A DNA stretch of 64,000 bases from an uncultured Gammaproteobacteria bacterium (GCA_913057955.1 CAJXOB010000002.1:25079-89078), one strand, 5' to 3'; counted from the first letter of the stretch, positions 9,231 through 18,741 are shown. Program-made: numbers and translations. The notes: generated by a model from the letters alone, not told the origin.

Positions 9231-10097
9231 TCATTGAGGCCGCTTTAAAACACTTTCACGAATGAATGTGTAAAGTCCTGATGCGACAATAATTGAAGCT
9301 CCAATCAATGTTAGGCTGTCTGGCCTCTCCCCAAGAATTATGATTGCTAGAAGGATTGCAAATACTATTCTTGAGTATCTGAATGGCGAAATCACAGACA
9401 TTTCACCGATACGTGAAGATGTAACCAGTGAATAGTATGCAATAACTCCAAAAATTGATGCTCCAATAAAATATATGATAAGGTTTGTTGTTGGCACTAT
9501 CATTGGAGAGTTAAATGGAATAATTAAAACACCTGAGATTCCAAAGGCAATAAATGCATATAAAGCAATAGTTACTGAAGAAAGTGAAGTCTTCATTGCT
9601 CGAGTTGCCAAGTCTCTTGCTGCTAGAAATAAAGACCCAAGCAATGCGAATATTGATTCTGGCATAAATCCTTCAAAGCCAGGACGTAAAATCAATAATA
9701 CTCCGATGAACCCAACGAATACTGCGCTCCAGCGTCTCCACCCTACCTTTTCTTTAAAAAATATTACAGCACCAATGGTTACTAATAATGGCGTTATTTG
9801 TAGGATTGCTGAAGCCGATGAAAGTGGTGTTAGGGCAATTGCTGTAACAAAAAATACCGCCCCTAACAATTCAAAAATTGTTCGCATTATCACATGCTTA
9901 TCTAATGCATCTTTGTGAATAATTGGCTCTCTCTGAATAATTGCAATAATAAGAAATACAACGCTTCCGGTAAAACCAAGAATTATTATAATTTCTGATA
10001 TTGGTAAATGAGCCGAGAGTATCTTGATAAATAAGTCTTCAAATGCAAAGCCCGCCATAGCAAGAATCATGAATAAAATACCTCTCAAGTTTTCCAT
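9231..10097 (-). CDS. EamA/DMT-family transporter
   Basis: This inner-membrane protein of 288 residues has about ten predicted hydrophobic helices in two EamA repeats, residues about 5-135 and 150-280; the first repeat ends in an I-F-F-K-E-K-V-type segment and the second in a matching I-I-L-G-E-R segment. Drug/metabolite transporters of this family move amino acids and related small molecules, often outward. It is 135 bp upstream of creatinase on the same strand and divergent from another EamA gene, so it could handle creatine, sarcosine or an exchange substrate. Direction and substrate cannot be read from sequence. Confidence 0.85.
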   Translation of the reverse strand: MENLRGILFMILAMAGFAFEDLFIKILSAHLPISEIIIILGFTGSVVFLIIAIIQREPIIHKDALDKHVIMRTIFELLGAVFFVTAIALTPLSSASAILQITPLLVTIGAVIFFKEKVGWRRWSAVFVGFIGVLLILRPGFEGFMPESIFALLGSLFLAARDLATRAMKTSLSSVTIALYAFIAFGISGVLIIPFNSPMIVPTTNLIIYFIGASIFGVIAYYSLVTSSRIGEMSVISPFRYSRIVFAILLAIIILGERPDSLTLIGASIIVASGLYTFIRESVLKRPQ

Positions 10098-10155
10098 GAT
10101 TTTTCATTGATCCATAGGGCTAAAGTTGAATTTTAACTGCTACTATGATTTGAAT

Positions 10156-10188
10156 CTACTTATTTTTTTGAACAAATAATATAAGTAG
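10156..10188. promoter_or_regulatory. Inverted repeat in the divergent promoter region of the two EamA genes
   Basis: CTACTTAT (10156-10163) and ATAAGTAG (10181-10188) are perfect 8 bp half-sites 17 nt apart, extended by further partial matches inside and outside. The dyad lies between divergent transcription units (creatinase side and sarcosine oxidase side) and upstream of a TTGACA box, so a shared operator is plausible. There is no T-run to make it a terminator. Confidence 0.4.
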
Positions 10189-10223
10189 GTTTAATGTTTC
10201 AACTTAGTGCTTAAAAAAATGAT

Positions 10224-10251
10224 TGACAGATATATATTTTAAGAACACAAT
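10224..10251 (+). promoter_or_regulatory. Candidate sigma-70 promoter for the EamA-reductase-sox unit
   Basis: A perfect TTGACA at 10224-10229 is followed after 16 nt by CACAAT at 10246-10251 (4 of 6 matches to TATAAT). Transcription would begin near 10258 and include the AGGGG ribosome site of the transporter gene starting at 10295. Confidence 0.45.
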
Positions 10252-10294
10252 GCGAAAATAATTAATGTCAATCTTTATGTTTAATAGGGGTTTC

Positions 10295-11191
10295 ATGCAG
10301 AATAGATATTTCCTTGGATTTGTATTAGTAGTTGTCAGTGGAATCATTTGGAGCTTTGGTGCTCCACTTGTGCGCCTTCTAGAAGATGCTGAAAACTATA
10401 GGCTTCAATATCTACTTTATAGAGGCCTAATCATTACATCAGTGATACTCATTTTTGTTGCTCTTAGAGAGGGCAAAGACTTTTTTAATACGTTTAAAAG
10501 GATTGATTCTTGGAGCTTGGTTGGAAGCGTAGTAATGTCATTTACATTTTTTGGTTGGATTTATGCGCTAACCACCACCACAGTAGCTATTACATTGTTA
10601 ATGCTTGCCTTGTCTCCAGTTCTTTCTGCATTTTTAGGCTATCTTATTTTAGGTGAAAGGCTAAGTCGCATCACTTTCATAAATATGTTGATTGTTGCTG
10701 CTGGAATTACAATTATGGTTTGGGATACTGAGAAATCAACTACTTTATTAGGGGTTGTTTATGGTTTCTTTGTAGCTTTAGGCTTTGCAATATACACAAT
10801 TACAATTCGAAAAAATCCTGAAGTCCCTAAATTATTAACGCCTGCTCTTGCTGGCTTTTTTTGCATGTTATGGTCAACAATTTTAATCCTAGTAAGTGGA
10901 GGTAGCTTTGAAATGGTCCCAGTCAATATTGGAATTAGCATGATGCATGGTTTAGTTGTTGGCCTTGGCCTTATATTATATGGGTTAGGCGCAAAATATT
11001 TGCCTAGTGGCGAGCTTGTGATGCTTTCATTGTTAGAGGTGGTGTTGGGTATTTTTTGGGCATGGCTGCCAATTTTTGGGATTCATGAGGTGCCAAGTAC
11101 AAATACTTTAATTGGTGGTTGTGCTATCTTTATGGCAATTATTTTTCAGGGAATGAATGCAAGAAAAAAACATATAATCCCTATGCCTTAG
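10295..11191 (+). CDS. EamA/DMT-family transporter
   Basis: This polytopic inner-membrane protein has about ten hydrophobic helices in two EamA repeats. An upstream ATG at 10265 is in frame, but the ATG at 10295 has a TAGGGG Shine-Dalgarno directly before it and gives the usual short cytoplasmic N-terminus before helix 1, leaving 298 residues. The first repeat ends with the family-typical L-I-L-G-E-R-L-S. It is the first gene before the GbcB-like reductase and sarcosine oxidase genes, with 112 bp between. A role in uptake or efflux of a sarcosine-pathway compound is inference from position. Confidence 0.83.
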   Translation: MQNRYFLGFVLVVVSGIIWSFGAPLVRLLEDAENYRLQYLLYRGLIITSVILIFVALREGKDFFNTFKRIDSWSLVGSVVMSFTFFGWIYALTTTTVAITLLMLALSPVLSAFLGYLILGERLSRITFINMLIVAAGITIMVWDTEKSTTLLGVVYGFFVALGFAIYTITIRKNPEVPKLLTPALAGFFCMLWSTILILVSGGSFEMVPVNIGISMMHGLVVGLGLILYGLGAKYLPSGELVMLSLLEVVLGIFWAWLPIFGIHEVPSTNTLIGGCAIFMAIIFQGMNARKKHIIPMP

Positions 11192-11303
11192 CTTATTGTT
11201 TTAATTGGTTTTAAAAACACTCTGTTTTCTTTTCTAATTTTTACAACGGCTCCGGCCAATGATAAAATTGTAAATAATTATTTAAATATTAAGTTGAAGC
11301 AAG

Positions 11304-12410
11304 ATGAGTGGATTAATTTTTCCTAATATAAATATTGAAAATCTTGATAGATGGGTGGGTGACTTGTCGCCTCTAGAGTGTATTGAGATTAAAGATGAAA
11401 CTCACAATGTTAAGAGTTTTACTTTTAAATCCAAGAAAGATGCTTGGTTTCAGTTTTTGCCAGGCCAGCATACAACTTTATTTTTAAATATAGATGGAAT
11501 TGAGGTAATGAGAACTTATACCATTGCTTCAAGTCCAACGCGACCACATACAATTACCATTACCAATAAACGAATGAAAGTTGGTGTCGTTACAAACTGG
11601 ATGCATGATACTTTGAAGGTTGGTGATTGCATTGATGCGCTTAATATTGGAGGATCTTTTAGTGCTGCACTTGATCAGCCTAGGCGCAAAATGTTACTCA
11701 TGTCAGGCGGAAGTGGAATTACTCCTATGCTTTCCATGACAAGGTATTTTATTGATTTGTCTATAAATGTTGATTTAGTCTTTATCCATAATGCACAATC
11801 TCCTAAAGACCTGATTTCAAAAGAAGAGCTGGAGTTTTATGAGCTCCATCAATCTAACTTTAAAAGACATTTTATATGTGATACTCCAGATTCAACTTGG
11901 GAGGGGGAAAGTGGATTTTTGAGTTCTGAAATGCTTTTAGATCTTGTCCCTGATTTCATTGATAGAGAAATATATTGTTGTGGACCAGAGCCATATATGC
12001 TAAATGCACAAAAAATTTTAAAGTTAAGTGATTTTGATATGTCAGCATACCACCAAGAGAGTTTTGATATTGAGAGTTCAACCGCTCAAAGCAATATGGC
12101 AATTAATCTAGAATTGCCTGAGCATAAAGTTCCAAATAGTGGGATAAATGAATATAATGTCACCCTGTCGAAGAGCGGGAAAATAGTATCTTGCGGTAGT
12201 AATTCGAGTATATTAGTTTCAATACAAAAACAAGGTATTACAGTTCCTTTTGCATGTTCTATGGGTTTATGCGGGACATGTCGAACCAAAATGTTAGAAG
12301 GTACAGTTGAGATGGATTCTCAGGGCGGGCTTTTAAAGTCCCATGAGGAAGAAGGATACATACTTACTTGTTGTTCTTATCCTACAAGTGACGTAGTTCT
12401 TGATTTATAG
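11304..12410 (+). CDS. GbcB-like FAD/NAD(P)H reductase with C-terminal plant-type 2Fe-2S ferredoxin domain
   Basis: The 368-residue electron-transfer protein has three domains: FAD binding (about 40-130, with R-T-Y-T-I-A-S-S), NAD(P)H binding (about 135-240, with M-S-G-G-S-G-I-T-P and C-C-G-P-E-P-Y) and a C-terminal [2Fe-2S] domain with ligands C318, C323, C326 and C356 or C357. This layout matches GbcB, the reductase of the Rieske-type glycine betaine demethylase, and related reductases of carnitine or stachydrine oxygenases. It lies 25 nt upstream of soxB, so it is cotranscribed with sarcosine oxidase. No Rieske oxygenase partner is present in the window. The partner and true substrate are unknown. 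Confidence 0.75.
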   Translation: MSGLIFPNINIENLDRWVGDLSPLECIEIKDETHNVKSFTFKSKKDAWFQFLPGQHTTLFLNIDGIEVMRTYTIASSPTRPHTITITNKRMKVGVVTNWMHDTLKVGDCIDALNIGGSFSAALDQPRRKMLLMSGGSGITPMLSMTRYFIDLSINVDLVFIHNAQSPKDLISKEELEFYELHQSNFKRHFICDTPDSTWEGESGFLSSEMLLDLVPDFIDREIYCCGPEPYMLNAQKILKLSDFDMSAYHQESFDIESSTAQSNMAINLELPEHKVPNSGINEYNVTLSKSGKIVSCGSNSSILVSIQKQGITVPFACSMGLCGTCRTKMLEGTVEMDSQGGLLKSHEEEGYILTCCSYPTSDVVLDL

Positions 12411-12435
12411 TTTTATTGTTCGAGCTTAAATTATT

Positions 12436-13686
12436 ATGCAAAAAAAATATTCTTGGTATTCGTTATTAAAGGCTGGATTGGGTAATCAAGAATGGGATCA
12501 AGCAATCCCATTATCAAAGCCTAAGTCTAAGTACGATGTTATTATTATTGGCGGCGGCGGCCATGGCCTTGCAACAGCTTATTATTTGGCTAAGGAGTGT
12601 GGCATTACAAATGTTGCAGTTCTGGAAAAAGGCTATATTGGCGGCGGTAATACTGGCAGAAATACAACTATTATTCGTTCAAACTATTTAAGAGATGAGG
12701 CATCTAGTCTTTATGAGCACTCCATGAGACTCTGGGAGGGGCTTAGCGAAGACCTAAACTTTAATGTCATGTTTAGCCAGAGAGGTGTATACAACCTTGG
12801 ACACACTCTTCAAGATATGAGAGATATTGAGAGAAGAGTAAACGCTAATGTGCTTAATGGTGTTGATGCTGTAGTGGTCGACCATAAAGAAATAAAGGAA
12901 CAAATTCCAATTATTAATACCTCTAAAAATGCAAGGTATCCAATTATGGGAGCCTCTTTCCAGGCGCGTGCTGGTGTTGCGAGACATGATGGTGTTGCTT
13001 GGGGATTTGCTAGGGCTGCCTCAAATCTTGGTGTTGATATCATACAAAATTGTGAGGTTATTGATTTTGAGATTGATGGAGGGAGAATTAAAGGCGTTAA
13101 GACAACGCAAGGTGACATCATGGCAGATCGTGTTGGCTGTGTAAGCGCAGGGCACTCTTCAGTGGTAGCAAAAATGGCAGGATTAAGATTGCCAGTTGAA
13201 AGCCACCCTTTGCAAGCGTTTGTATCTGAAGCTATGAAACCAATTCTTCATACGGTAGTTATGTCTAACGCTGTTCATGGTTATGTAAGTCAGAGCGATA
13301 AGGGAGATTTAGTTATTGGTGCCGGTATCGATGGATACAACTCATATGCTCAAAGAGGTAGCGCGAAAATAGTAGAGCATTGCGCTGCCGCAATACTTGA
13401 ACTATTTCCAATTTTTTCGAGAGTTCGAATGAACCGACAATGGGGTGGCATAGTTGATGTTTGTCCAGATGCTTGTCCAATTATTAGCCCAACAAAAGTT
13501 GAAGGGCTTTACTTTAACTGTGGCTGGGGTACTGGTGGCTTTAAAGCAACTCCAGGCTCTGGTAATGTTTTTGCACACACTATAGCTCAAGATAAACAAC
13601 ATGAGCTTGCAGTCCCGTTTCATATCGATCGTTTTACAAGTGGCGCTCTTATCGATGAGCATGGCGCAGCAGGAGTTGCGCATTAG
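12436..13686 (+). CDS. soxB: Sarcosine oxidase subunit beta
   Basis: The beta subunit of heterotetrameric sarcosine oxidase binds FAD, covalent FMN and sarcosine, and oxidises the N-methyl group. The 416 residues start with a [11 protein letters not shown] dinucleotide motif near residue 34. H184 in A-R-H-D is the expected covalent FMN attachment histidine. The C-terminus contains C-G-W-G-T-G-G-F-K. Gene order soxB-soxD-soxA-soxG is the canonical one, with soxD 20 nt behind. Confidence 0.95.
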   Translation: MQKKYSWYSLLKAGLGNQEWDQAIPLSKPKSKYDVIIIGGGGHGLATAYYLAKECGITNVAVLEKGYIGGGNTGRNTTIIRSNYLRDEASSLYEHSMRLWEGLSEDLNFNVMFSQRGVYNLGHTLQDMRDIERRVNANVLNGVDAVVVDHKEIKEQIPIINTSKNARYPIMGASFQARAGVARHDGVAWGFARAASNLGVDIIQNCEVIDFEIDGGRIKGVKTTQGDIMADRVGCVSAGHSSVVAKMAGLRLPVESHPLQAFVSEAMKPILHTVVMSNAVHGYVSQSDKGDLVIGAGIDGYNSYAQRGSAKIVEHCAAAILELFPIFSRVRMNRQWGGIVDVCPDACPIISPTKVEGLYFNCGWGTGGFKATPGSGNVFAHTIAQDKQHELAVPFHIDRFTSGALIDEHGAAGVAH

Positions 13687-13706
13687 TTTTTTATAAAGGT
13701 AATATT

Positions 13707-13991
13707 ATGTTTTTGATAGATTGTCCATATTGTAAAGAATCGAGAGATCAAAATGAATTCTCCCCTGCTGGAGAAGCTTTCATTGCTAGACCTCAGAACC
13801 CTGAAGAGCTAAGCGATGATGAGTGGGCTGATTACGTATTTTATCGCACTAATCATAAAGGAGATCATTGGGAGCAGTGGGTCCACACTAACGGTTGTCG
13901 AAAATACTTCTTAGTTAAAAGATCTACGATTAGCCATGAAATTCTTGAAGTTGCGGCTTTTGGAGAGGTAACAAGTGAGAATAAATCATGA
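13707..13991 (+). CDS. soxD: Sarcosine oxidase subunit delta (zinc protein)
   Basis: The 94-residue small structural subunit binds one zinc ion. The ligands C6, C9, H60 and C64 are all present, one residue shifted from the numbering in characterised heterotetrameric enzymes. The stop overlaps the soxA start in an ATGA arrangement, implying translational coupling. A ribosome site (AAAGG) precedes the ATG. Confidence 0.95.
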   Translation: MFLIDCPYCKESRDQNEFSPAGEAFIARPQNPEELSDDEWADYVFYRTNHKGDHWEQWVHTNGCRKYFLVKRSTISHEILEVAAFGEVTSENKS

Positions 13992-16900
13992 GATTAAGAA
14001 ATCATAACAATGACCATATAGACCAATCAGAATCATTAAGTTTTATATTTAATAATAGGTCCTACAAGGGATATAAGGGTGATACATTGGCTTCTGCACT
14101 AATAGCAAATGATGTTCTTTTCTTTGCTAGAAGCTTTAAATATGGTCGTAAGCGTGGTCTTATGGGTTCAGGCGTTGAAGAGCCTAACGCACTTGTTTCA
14201 CTTGAAATTGGTGGGCGCTATACTCCTAATTTAAAGGCAACTGAAGTGATGCTTTATGATGGCTTAAGTGCGGTGAGCTCTAGTAACCCTAATTCGATTG
14301 ATTTTCGCGCTATTATTAAGCCTTTACATCGATTTATGCCTGCTGGTTTTTATTATAAAACGTTTATAAAACAAAAGGTTTGGGCATTGGTTGAAGACAG
14401 CCTAAGATCGCTTTCAGGTTTTTCAAAAGCTCCAACCGAAAAAGATGAAGATGTTTATGATCATATCTTCCATCATGCTGAAGTTCTTATTGTTGGGGGA
14501 GGCGTCGCAGGAATAACAGCTGCACTAGAAGTTCTTAATAACTCTAAAACAACAAGGGTTGTGTTAGTTGATGAGCGGGCTCATCTGGGTGGTGAGTTAT
14601 TTAATGAATTTAAAAGTGATGATTCAGCTATTAGTTGGCATCGTGGTAGCATTAATAAGCTGCTGGAATTTAAAAATGAAGCTAACAGTCGCTTGAAATT
14701 ACTTTCCCGTTCTACCGCATATGCTTGGTATGATCACAACTACATAGAAGTGTTGCAGACTAATGCTACAGGCGAGTCACTTTTTGCAGGAAGCACTCAG
14801 GGAGCTAGGAAAGTACTACATAAAATAAGAGCAAAGGAAGTTATATTGGCAACTGGTGCTCACGAGCGTCCTATGCTATTTGAAACAAACGATTTAGCAA
14901 ATACTATGTTGAGTCAGTCTGTGAGACGTTATCTTAATGAGTTTGGTGTAATCTCAGGCAAAAATGTTATTTTGTATGGAAATAATGATAGTATTTATAG
15001 CACAGCAATTGATATTAAAAGTAATGAGATTAACTGTAAGGTTATAGATGTTAGGGCTTCTGGTAATGAGAGCGAAATTGTTTTAAAAGCGATAAAATCA
15101 GGCATCGAGGTCCTTCAAGGTTATGCTGTATTAAAAGCACATGGTACAAATCTTGTAAAAGGTATCGAGATTTCTAAGGTTGAAATGCAAGGCAAGAAGT
15201 GGATGCTTATAGGCTCTTCAAAAAGACTTAATTGCGACTTGTTGGCTTCATCAGGGGGCTTTAACCCCGTGGTTCATCTTGATTGTCATTGCGGTGCAAA
15301 GACTTTTTTTGATGATGATTCTCAAGCATTTTTGCCACAAAAGGAACGAAAAAATAGACAAGTATGTGGCTCTGTTAGTGCGATCGGTTTTTGGAAGGAT
15401 GCTGTAATTGATGCAAAAAATAAAGCCCAATTGACTCTTGTATCTTTAGGGGAAGTTAAAAAAGCCCAGCAAGGCGTTATGAGTGAAAATTACTTGGACT
15501 ATTTCAATGCCAGTCAATTTTTTATGCCAATAGAAATTCTTAATAGGCCAAAAGTGTTTATTGATATGCAAAATGACGTCACTACTTTGGATGTTGCTCT
15601 TGCAATAAGAGAAGGGTATCGTTCGATTGAACATATTAAGCGCTACACGGCAATGGGGTTTGGAACTGATCAAGGCAAAACTGGTAACATTAATGGTATT
15701 GCTGTTGCAGCTGAGTTTCTTGATGTACCCTTGTCTGAAGTAGGAACAACTACATTTCGCCCAGCCTATACTGGGGTTGATTTTGGTGCTATGGCAGGTA
15801 GGGAAGTGGGAGGTTTTTTTGATCCTCAAAGGTATACAGCAATCCATGATTCTCATATAGACAGTGGAGCTGAGTTTGAGGTTGTTGGTCAGTGGTATCG
15901 ACCATGGTATTATCCAAAGAGTGGAGAGGATATGCATCAGGCAGTTAACAGAGAGTGCCTTGCAGTTAGAACTTCTCTTGGAATGATGGATGCATCGACT
16001 CTTGGAAAAATTGATGTTCAGGGAGGCGATGCTAGAGAATTTTTATCGAGAGTTTACACCAATGCTTGGATGAAGCTTGCGCCAGGAAGTTGTCGTTATG
16101 GCCTTATGTGTAATGAAAAAGGAATGATCATTGATGATGGTGTATCAACCTGTATCAATGACAATCATTTTATTATGACTACTACAACTGGAGGCGCTGC
16201 AAGCGTTTACACCACTTTAGAGATGTGGCTTCAAACTGAATGGGATGATTTAGATGTCCACCTTAGTAGTGTTACAGATCAATTTGCAACTGTCGCAGTT
16301 GTGGGTCCAAATGCCCGTAATTTGATGAAAGTTTTGTGTCAAGACGTTGATTTTGAGCGTGATAATTTTAAATTTATGCAGTGGCGACCTGGAACAGTAT
16401 GCGGTGTAGACGCAAGGATTATGAGAATTAGTTTTTCCGGTGAACTTGCCTATGAAATTAATGTGGAAGCTAATTATGGTCGCTATATTTGGGATGAAGT
16501 AGCTCTGGCTGGAAAGCAATGGAATATAACGCCTTATGGCACTGAATCAATGCATGTTCTTCGTGCTGAGAAGGGCTATATTATTGTTGGACAAGATACT
16601 GATGGTTCGATGACGCCAATGGATGTCAATATGAATTGGATCCTTGCAAAAGACAAGCCCTTTTCTTATATTGGTCGTCGTTCTTTTAGTATTTCTGCAC
16701 TAAATTCTAAAGATCGTTTTCAACTAGTAGGTCTTTTAACTAAGGATGAGGGAGTTGTTCTCCCTGAGGGCTCGCATATAATTAACAATAATAGAAGCTC
16801 TATAGGTTATATTACCTCAAGTTATTACAGCCCTATTCTTGGAAGATCAATTGCAATGGCTCAGCTTAAGGGAGGCCTGTCAAAAATGAGTGAAACAGTA

Positions 16901-17008
16901 TTAGTCAAGATTGTTCAAGAAAAACAAGGCCTAAAGGAAATCCCTTGTGAAGTCTCTAGTAGTGTCTTTTATGATATTCAAGGAGAAAAGGTGGATGGCA
17001 ATGACTAA
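13988..17008 (+). CDS. soxA: Sarcosine oxidase subunit alpha
   Basis: The 1006-residue alpha subunit binds NAD+ and tetrahydrofolate and channels the methylene group from sarcosine to 5,10-methylene-THF. Domain order: an N-terminal ferredoxin-like segment (about 15-85) without cluster cysteines, a Rossmann domain (V-G-G-G-V-A-G near 167), a middle region, and a GcvT-like folate domain from about residue 620 to the C-terminus, starting near W-Y-R-P-W-Y-Y-P. Length matches known SoxA. Its end overlaps soxG by 14 nt. Without folate the product would be formaldehyde; no formaldehyde-oxidation gene lies nearby. Confidence 0.95.
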   Translation: MRLRNHNNDHIDQSESLSFIFNNRSYKGYKGDTLASALIANDVLFFARSFKYGRKRGLMGSGVEEPNALVSLEIGGRYTPNLKATEVMLYDGLSAVSSSNPNSIDFRAIIKPLHRFMPAGFYYKTFIKQKVWALVEDSLRSLSGFSKAPTEKDEDVYDHIFHHAEVLIVGGGVAGITAALEVLNNSKTTRVVLVDERAHLGGELFNEFKSDDSAISWHRGSINKLLEFKNEANSRLKLLSRSTAYAWYDHNYIEVLQTNATGESLFAGSTQGARKVLHKIRAKEVILATGAHERPMLFETNDLANTMLSQSVRRYLNEFGVISGKNVILYGNNDSIYSTAIDIKSNEINCKVIDVRASGNESEIVLKAIKSGIEVLQGYAVLKAHGTNLVKGIEISKVEMQGKKWMLIGSSKRLNCDLLASSGGFNPVVHLDCHCGAKTFFDDDSQAFLPQKERKNRQVCGSVSAIGFWKDAVIDAKNKAQLTLVSLGEVKKAQQGVMSENYLDYFNASQFFMPIEILNRPKVFIDMQNDVTTLDVALAIREGYRSIEHIKRYTAMGFGTDQGKTGNINGIAVAAEFLDVPLSEVGTTTFRPAYTGVDFGAMAGREVGGFFDPQRYTAIHDSHIDSGAEFEVVGQWYRPWYYPKSGEDMHQAVNRECLAVRTSLGMMDASTLGKIDVQGGDAREFLSRVYTNAWMKLAPGSCRYGLMCNEKGMIIDDGVSTCINDNHFIMTTTTGGAASVYTTLEMWLQTEWDDLDVHLSSVTDQFATVAVVGPNARNLMKVLCQDVDFERDNFKFMQWRPGTVCGVDARIMRISFSGELAYEINVEANYGRYIWDEVALAGKQWNITPYGTESMHVLRAEKGYIIVGQDTDGSMTPMDVNMNWILAKDKPFSYIGRRSFSISALNSKDRFQLVGLLTKDEGVVLPEGSHIINNNRSSIGYITSSYYSPILGRSIAMAQLKGGLSKMSETVLVKIVQEKQGLKEIPCEVSSSVFYDIQGEKVDGND

Positions 17009-17591
17009 TCCCATCACAGTAGAAAATAGTATGCCAGAATTTAGATCAATATTCAGTTCTCTTATCGATGAGGATGGATATTTGATAAACCAGGAACATC
17101 TTAATTGCCGTGAAATTACAGGTAAATCTTTACTGGTATTAAGGACATCTAAAGATTCTAAAAAAAATAATAAAGCTGCAAAAGAGTTTTTTAACATTCA
17201 GTTGCCAAGTTCTCTTGGCATAAGTACTGGAGAAAATGATGCTAAATGTTTTTGGATAAGCCCTGACGAGTTTTGGTTGCTCAATAACCAGCAAGATAAA
17301 GAAAACTTGGTGGGCAAGATTAAATTACTTCCTGAAGGGCTGTCAATGACAGATAATTCAGCTGCTTATGGTATTCTTGAGTTTACTGGTGAGAATACAG
17401 ATAATCTATTGGCTAGATGGATGAGTTATGACTTGAGTGGCTCTCTTAAAGAAGGAAAAGTGATCTCAACAACTTTTGGGCAGGCACCTGTATTTGTTTA
17501 TCGTGAGAATCAAAAACTTTTAATGATGGTTAGGCATTCATTTTCGCATTATGTTGTTGGATTGTTTCAGGATAGTGCAAAAAGAATCTAA
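16995..17591 (+). CDS. soxG: Sarcosine oxidase subunit gamma
   Basis: The gamma subunit is the fourth part of the heterotetramer and has a GcvT/YgfZ-like fold. A longer frame from 16947 exists, but the AGGAGA site at 16981-16986 places initiation at the ATG at 16995 (or 17001), giving about 198 residues, the family's usual size. Typical segments are W-I-S-P-D-E-F-W-L-L and a C-terminal R-H-S-F-S-H-Y. It overlaps the soxA end and lies 26 nt before the HD-domain gene. Confidence 0.9.
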   Translation: MAMTNPITVENSMPEFRSIFSSLIDEDGYLINQEHLNCREITGKSLLVLRTSKDSKKNNKAAKEFFNIQLPSSLGISTGENDAKCFWISPDEFWLLNNQQDKENLVGKIKLLPEGLSMTDNSAAYGILEFTGENTDNLLARWMSYDLSGSLKEGKVISTTFGQAPVFVYRENQKLLMMVRHSFSHYVVGLFQDSAKRI

Positions 17592-17617
17592 GCCTTAATA
17601 TTGGTAAGGTATTAATT

Positions 17618-18202
17618 ATGGACAAGGTTAACTTTATAAACATGGAGGACGGCACTGCTGATGAGTATGCTTTTCTTGATGCTCTAGAAGATGAATATAA
17701 GGCAGATCTTCCAAAACGCTTGATTTCTGCTTTAAGAAATCTAAATGCCAGCCTTTCTGGCTATCAAATTAGTCGACTTGAGCACTCTTTGCAGGGGGCT
17801 ACTAGAGCGTATCATGCTAAAGAAAGCATAGAAATGATTATGGCTATTTTATTTCACGACATTGGTGATGAGTTAGCCCCCTATTCTCATTCTGAAATGG
17901 CTGCATCGCTGCTTCGACCATTTGTCTCTGAAAAATTTTATTGGATTATTAAACATCATGGCGCTTTTCAAATGTATTACTATGCTCACCATACTGGAGG
18001 AGATAGAGATGCAAGAGAAGTTTTTGCAGATAGTCCATGGTATGAGGATGCAATTCAATTTTGCCACCAATATGACCAAAACTGCTTTGACCCTGAGTAT
18101 GACTCTAAGCCTTTAGAGTTTTTTGTTCCTATGATTAATGAGTTTTTTGCTCGGCCAAGAGTGGATGACCCGGAAGAGCTTGCAAAATATGGAAAGAGAT
18201 AA
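17618..18202 (+). CDS. HD-domain metalloprotein, possible mixed-valent diiron oxygenase (PhnZ/TmpB-like)
   Basis: The 194-residue soluble protein has the histidine/aspartate pattern of the HD superfamily: H56 in R-L-E-H-S, H80-D81 in L-F-H-D-I-G-D, H91, H113-H114 and D153/D158. An extra histidine 24 residues ahead of the HD pair has the same spacing as in PhnZ, a phosphonate-cleaving diiron oxygenase, rather than in classical phosphohydrolases. The PhnZ gating pair is not conserved one-for-one; a tyrosine (Y49) sits at the equivalent of the second position. It is 26 nt behind soxG, so it is probably cotranscribed with sarcosine oxidase and may act on a methylated amine or its precursor. Function is not established. 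Confidence 0.6.
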   Translation: MDKVNFINMEDGTADEYAFLDALEDEYKADLPKRLISALRNLNASLSGYQISRLEHSLQGATRAYHAKESIEMIMAILFHDIGDELAPYSHSEMAASLLRPFVSEKFYWIIKHHGAFQMYYYAHHTGGDRDAREVFADSPWYEDAIQFCHQYDQNCFDPEYDSKPLEFFVPMINEFFARPRVDDPEELAKYGKR

Positions 18203-18228
18203 TTTTTAAATTTATAGAGGATGTAATA

Positions 18229-18741
18229 GTGACTAATTTTTTTCTTAAACTTCCAACCCGGCAGATACATTTAATTATTTTTTTACTTGTTGGTTCGCTT
18301 CTTGGCTATGCAGCTTATAGTATTAAAGTTCTTGGGCTTGAGGCTTGCACACTATGCATAACCCAACAGTTTTTTTATTGCATGATTGGTGTTAGTTCAT
18401 TTGTAGCTTTTTTGCATAGACCGAGTATTCGAATCAGTAAATTATATTCATTCTTTATAGCCATTTTTGCTATCGCAGGAGCATGGATCTCTGCTCGTCA
18501 AGTTTGGCTGCAAGGACTTCCTGAAGATGAAGTTCCATTGTGCGGTCCTCCACTTGAGTATATTATTGATGTGTTTCCATTTGCTGATGTTTTGAATGCG
18601 TTATTTATGGGCGATGGAAATTGTGCTGAAATTCCATGGCAATTTTTAGGTATGAGTATGGCTGGCTGGTCCTTAATCTGGTTTATAGTAATTATCTCTC
18701 TGAGCCTATTTGCCTTATTAAAAAATTATTTTTCTAATTAA
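18229..18741 (+). CDS. dsbB: DsbB-family disulfide bond formation protein
   Basis: This inner-membrane quinone reductase reoxidises periplasmic DsbA. The 170 residues have four hydrophobic helices, a redox pair C-T-L-C after helix 1, and a second periplasmic loop with cysteines in L-C-G-P-P and N-C-A-E. The start is a GTG at 18229 with an AGAGG ribosome site 8 nt upstream. It is 26 nt behind the HD-domain gene, so it may be read from the sox operon, although no functional link is evident. Confidence 0.87.
   Translation: MTNFFLKLPTRQIHLIIFLLVGSLLGYAAYSIKVLGLEACTLCITQQFFYCMIGVSSFVAFLHRPSIRISKLYSFFIAIFAIAGAWISARQVWLQGLPEDEVPLCGPPLEYIIDVFPFADVLNALFMGDGNCAEIPWQFLGMSMAGWSLIWFIVIISLSLFALLKNYFSN

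Noticed and set aside
12810-13121. Long minus-strand frames inside soxB
   Set aside because: The plus-strand soxB is intact with its flavin-binding residues; the antisense frames have no family features or ribosome sites.
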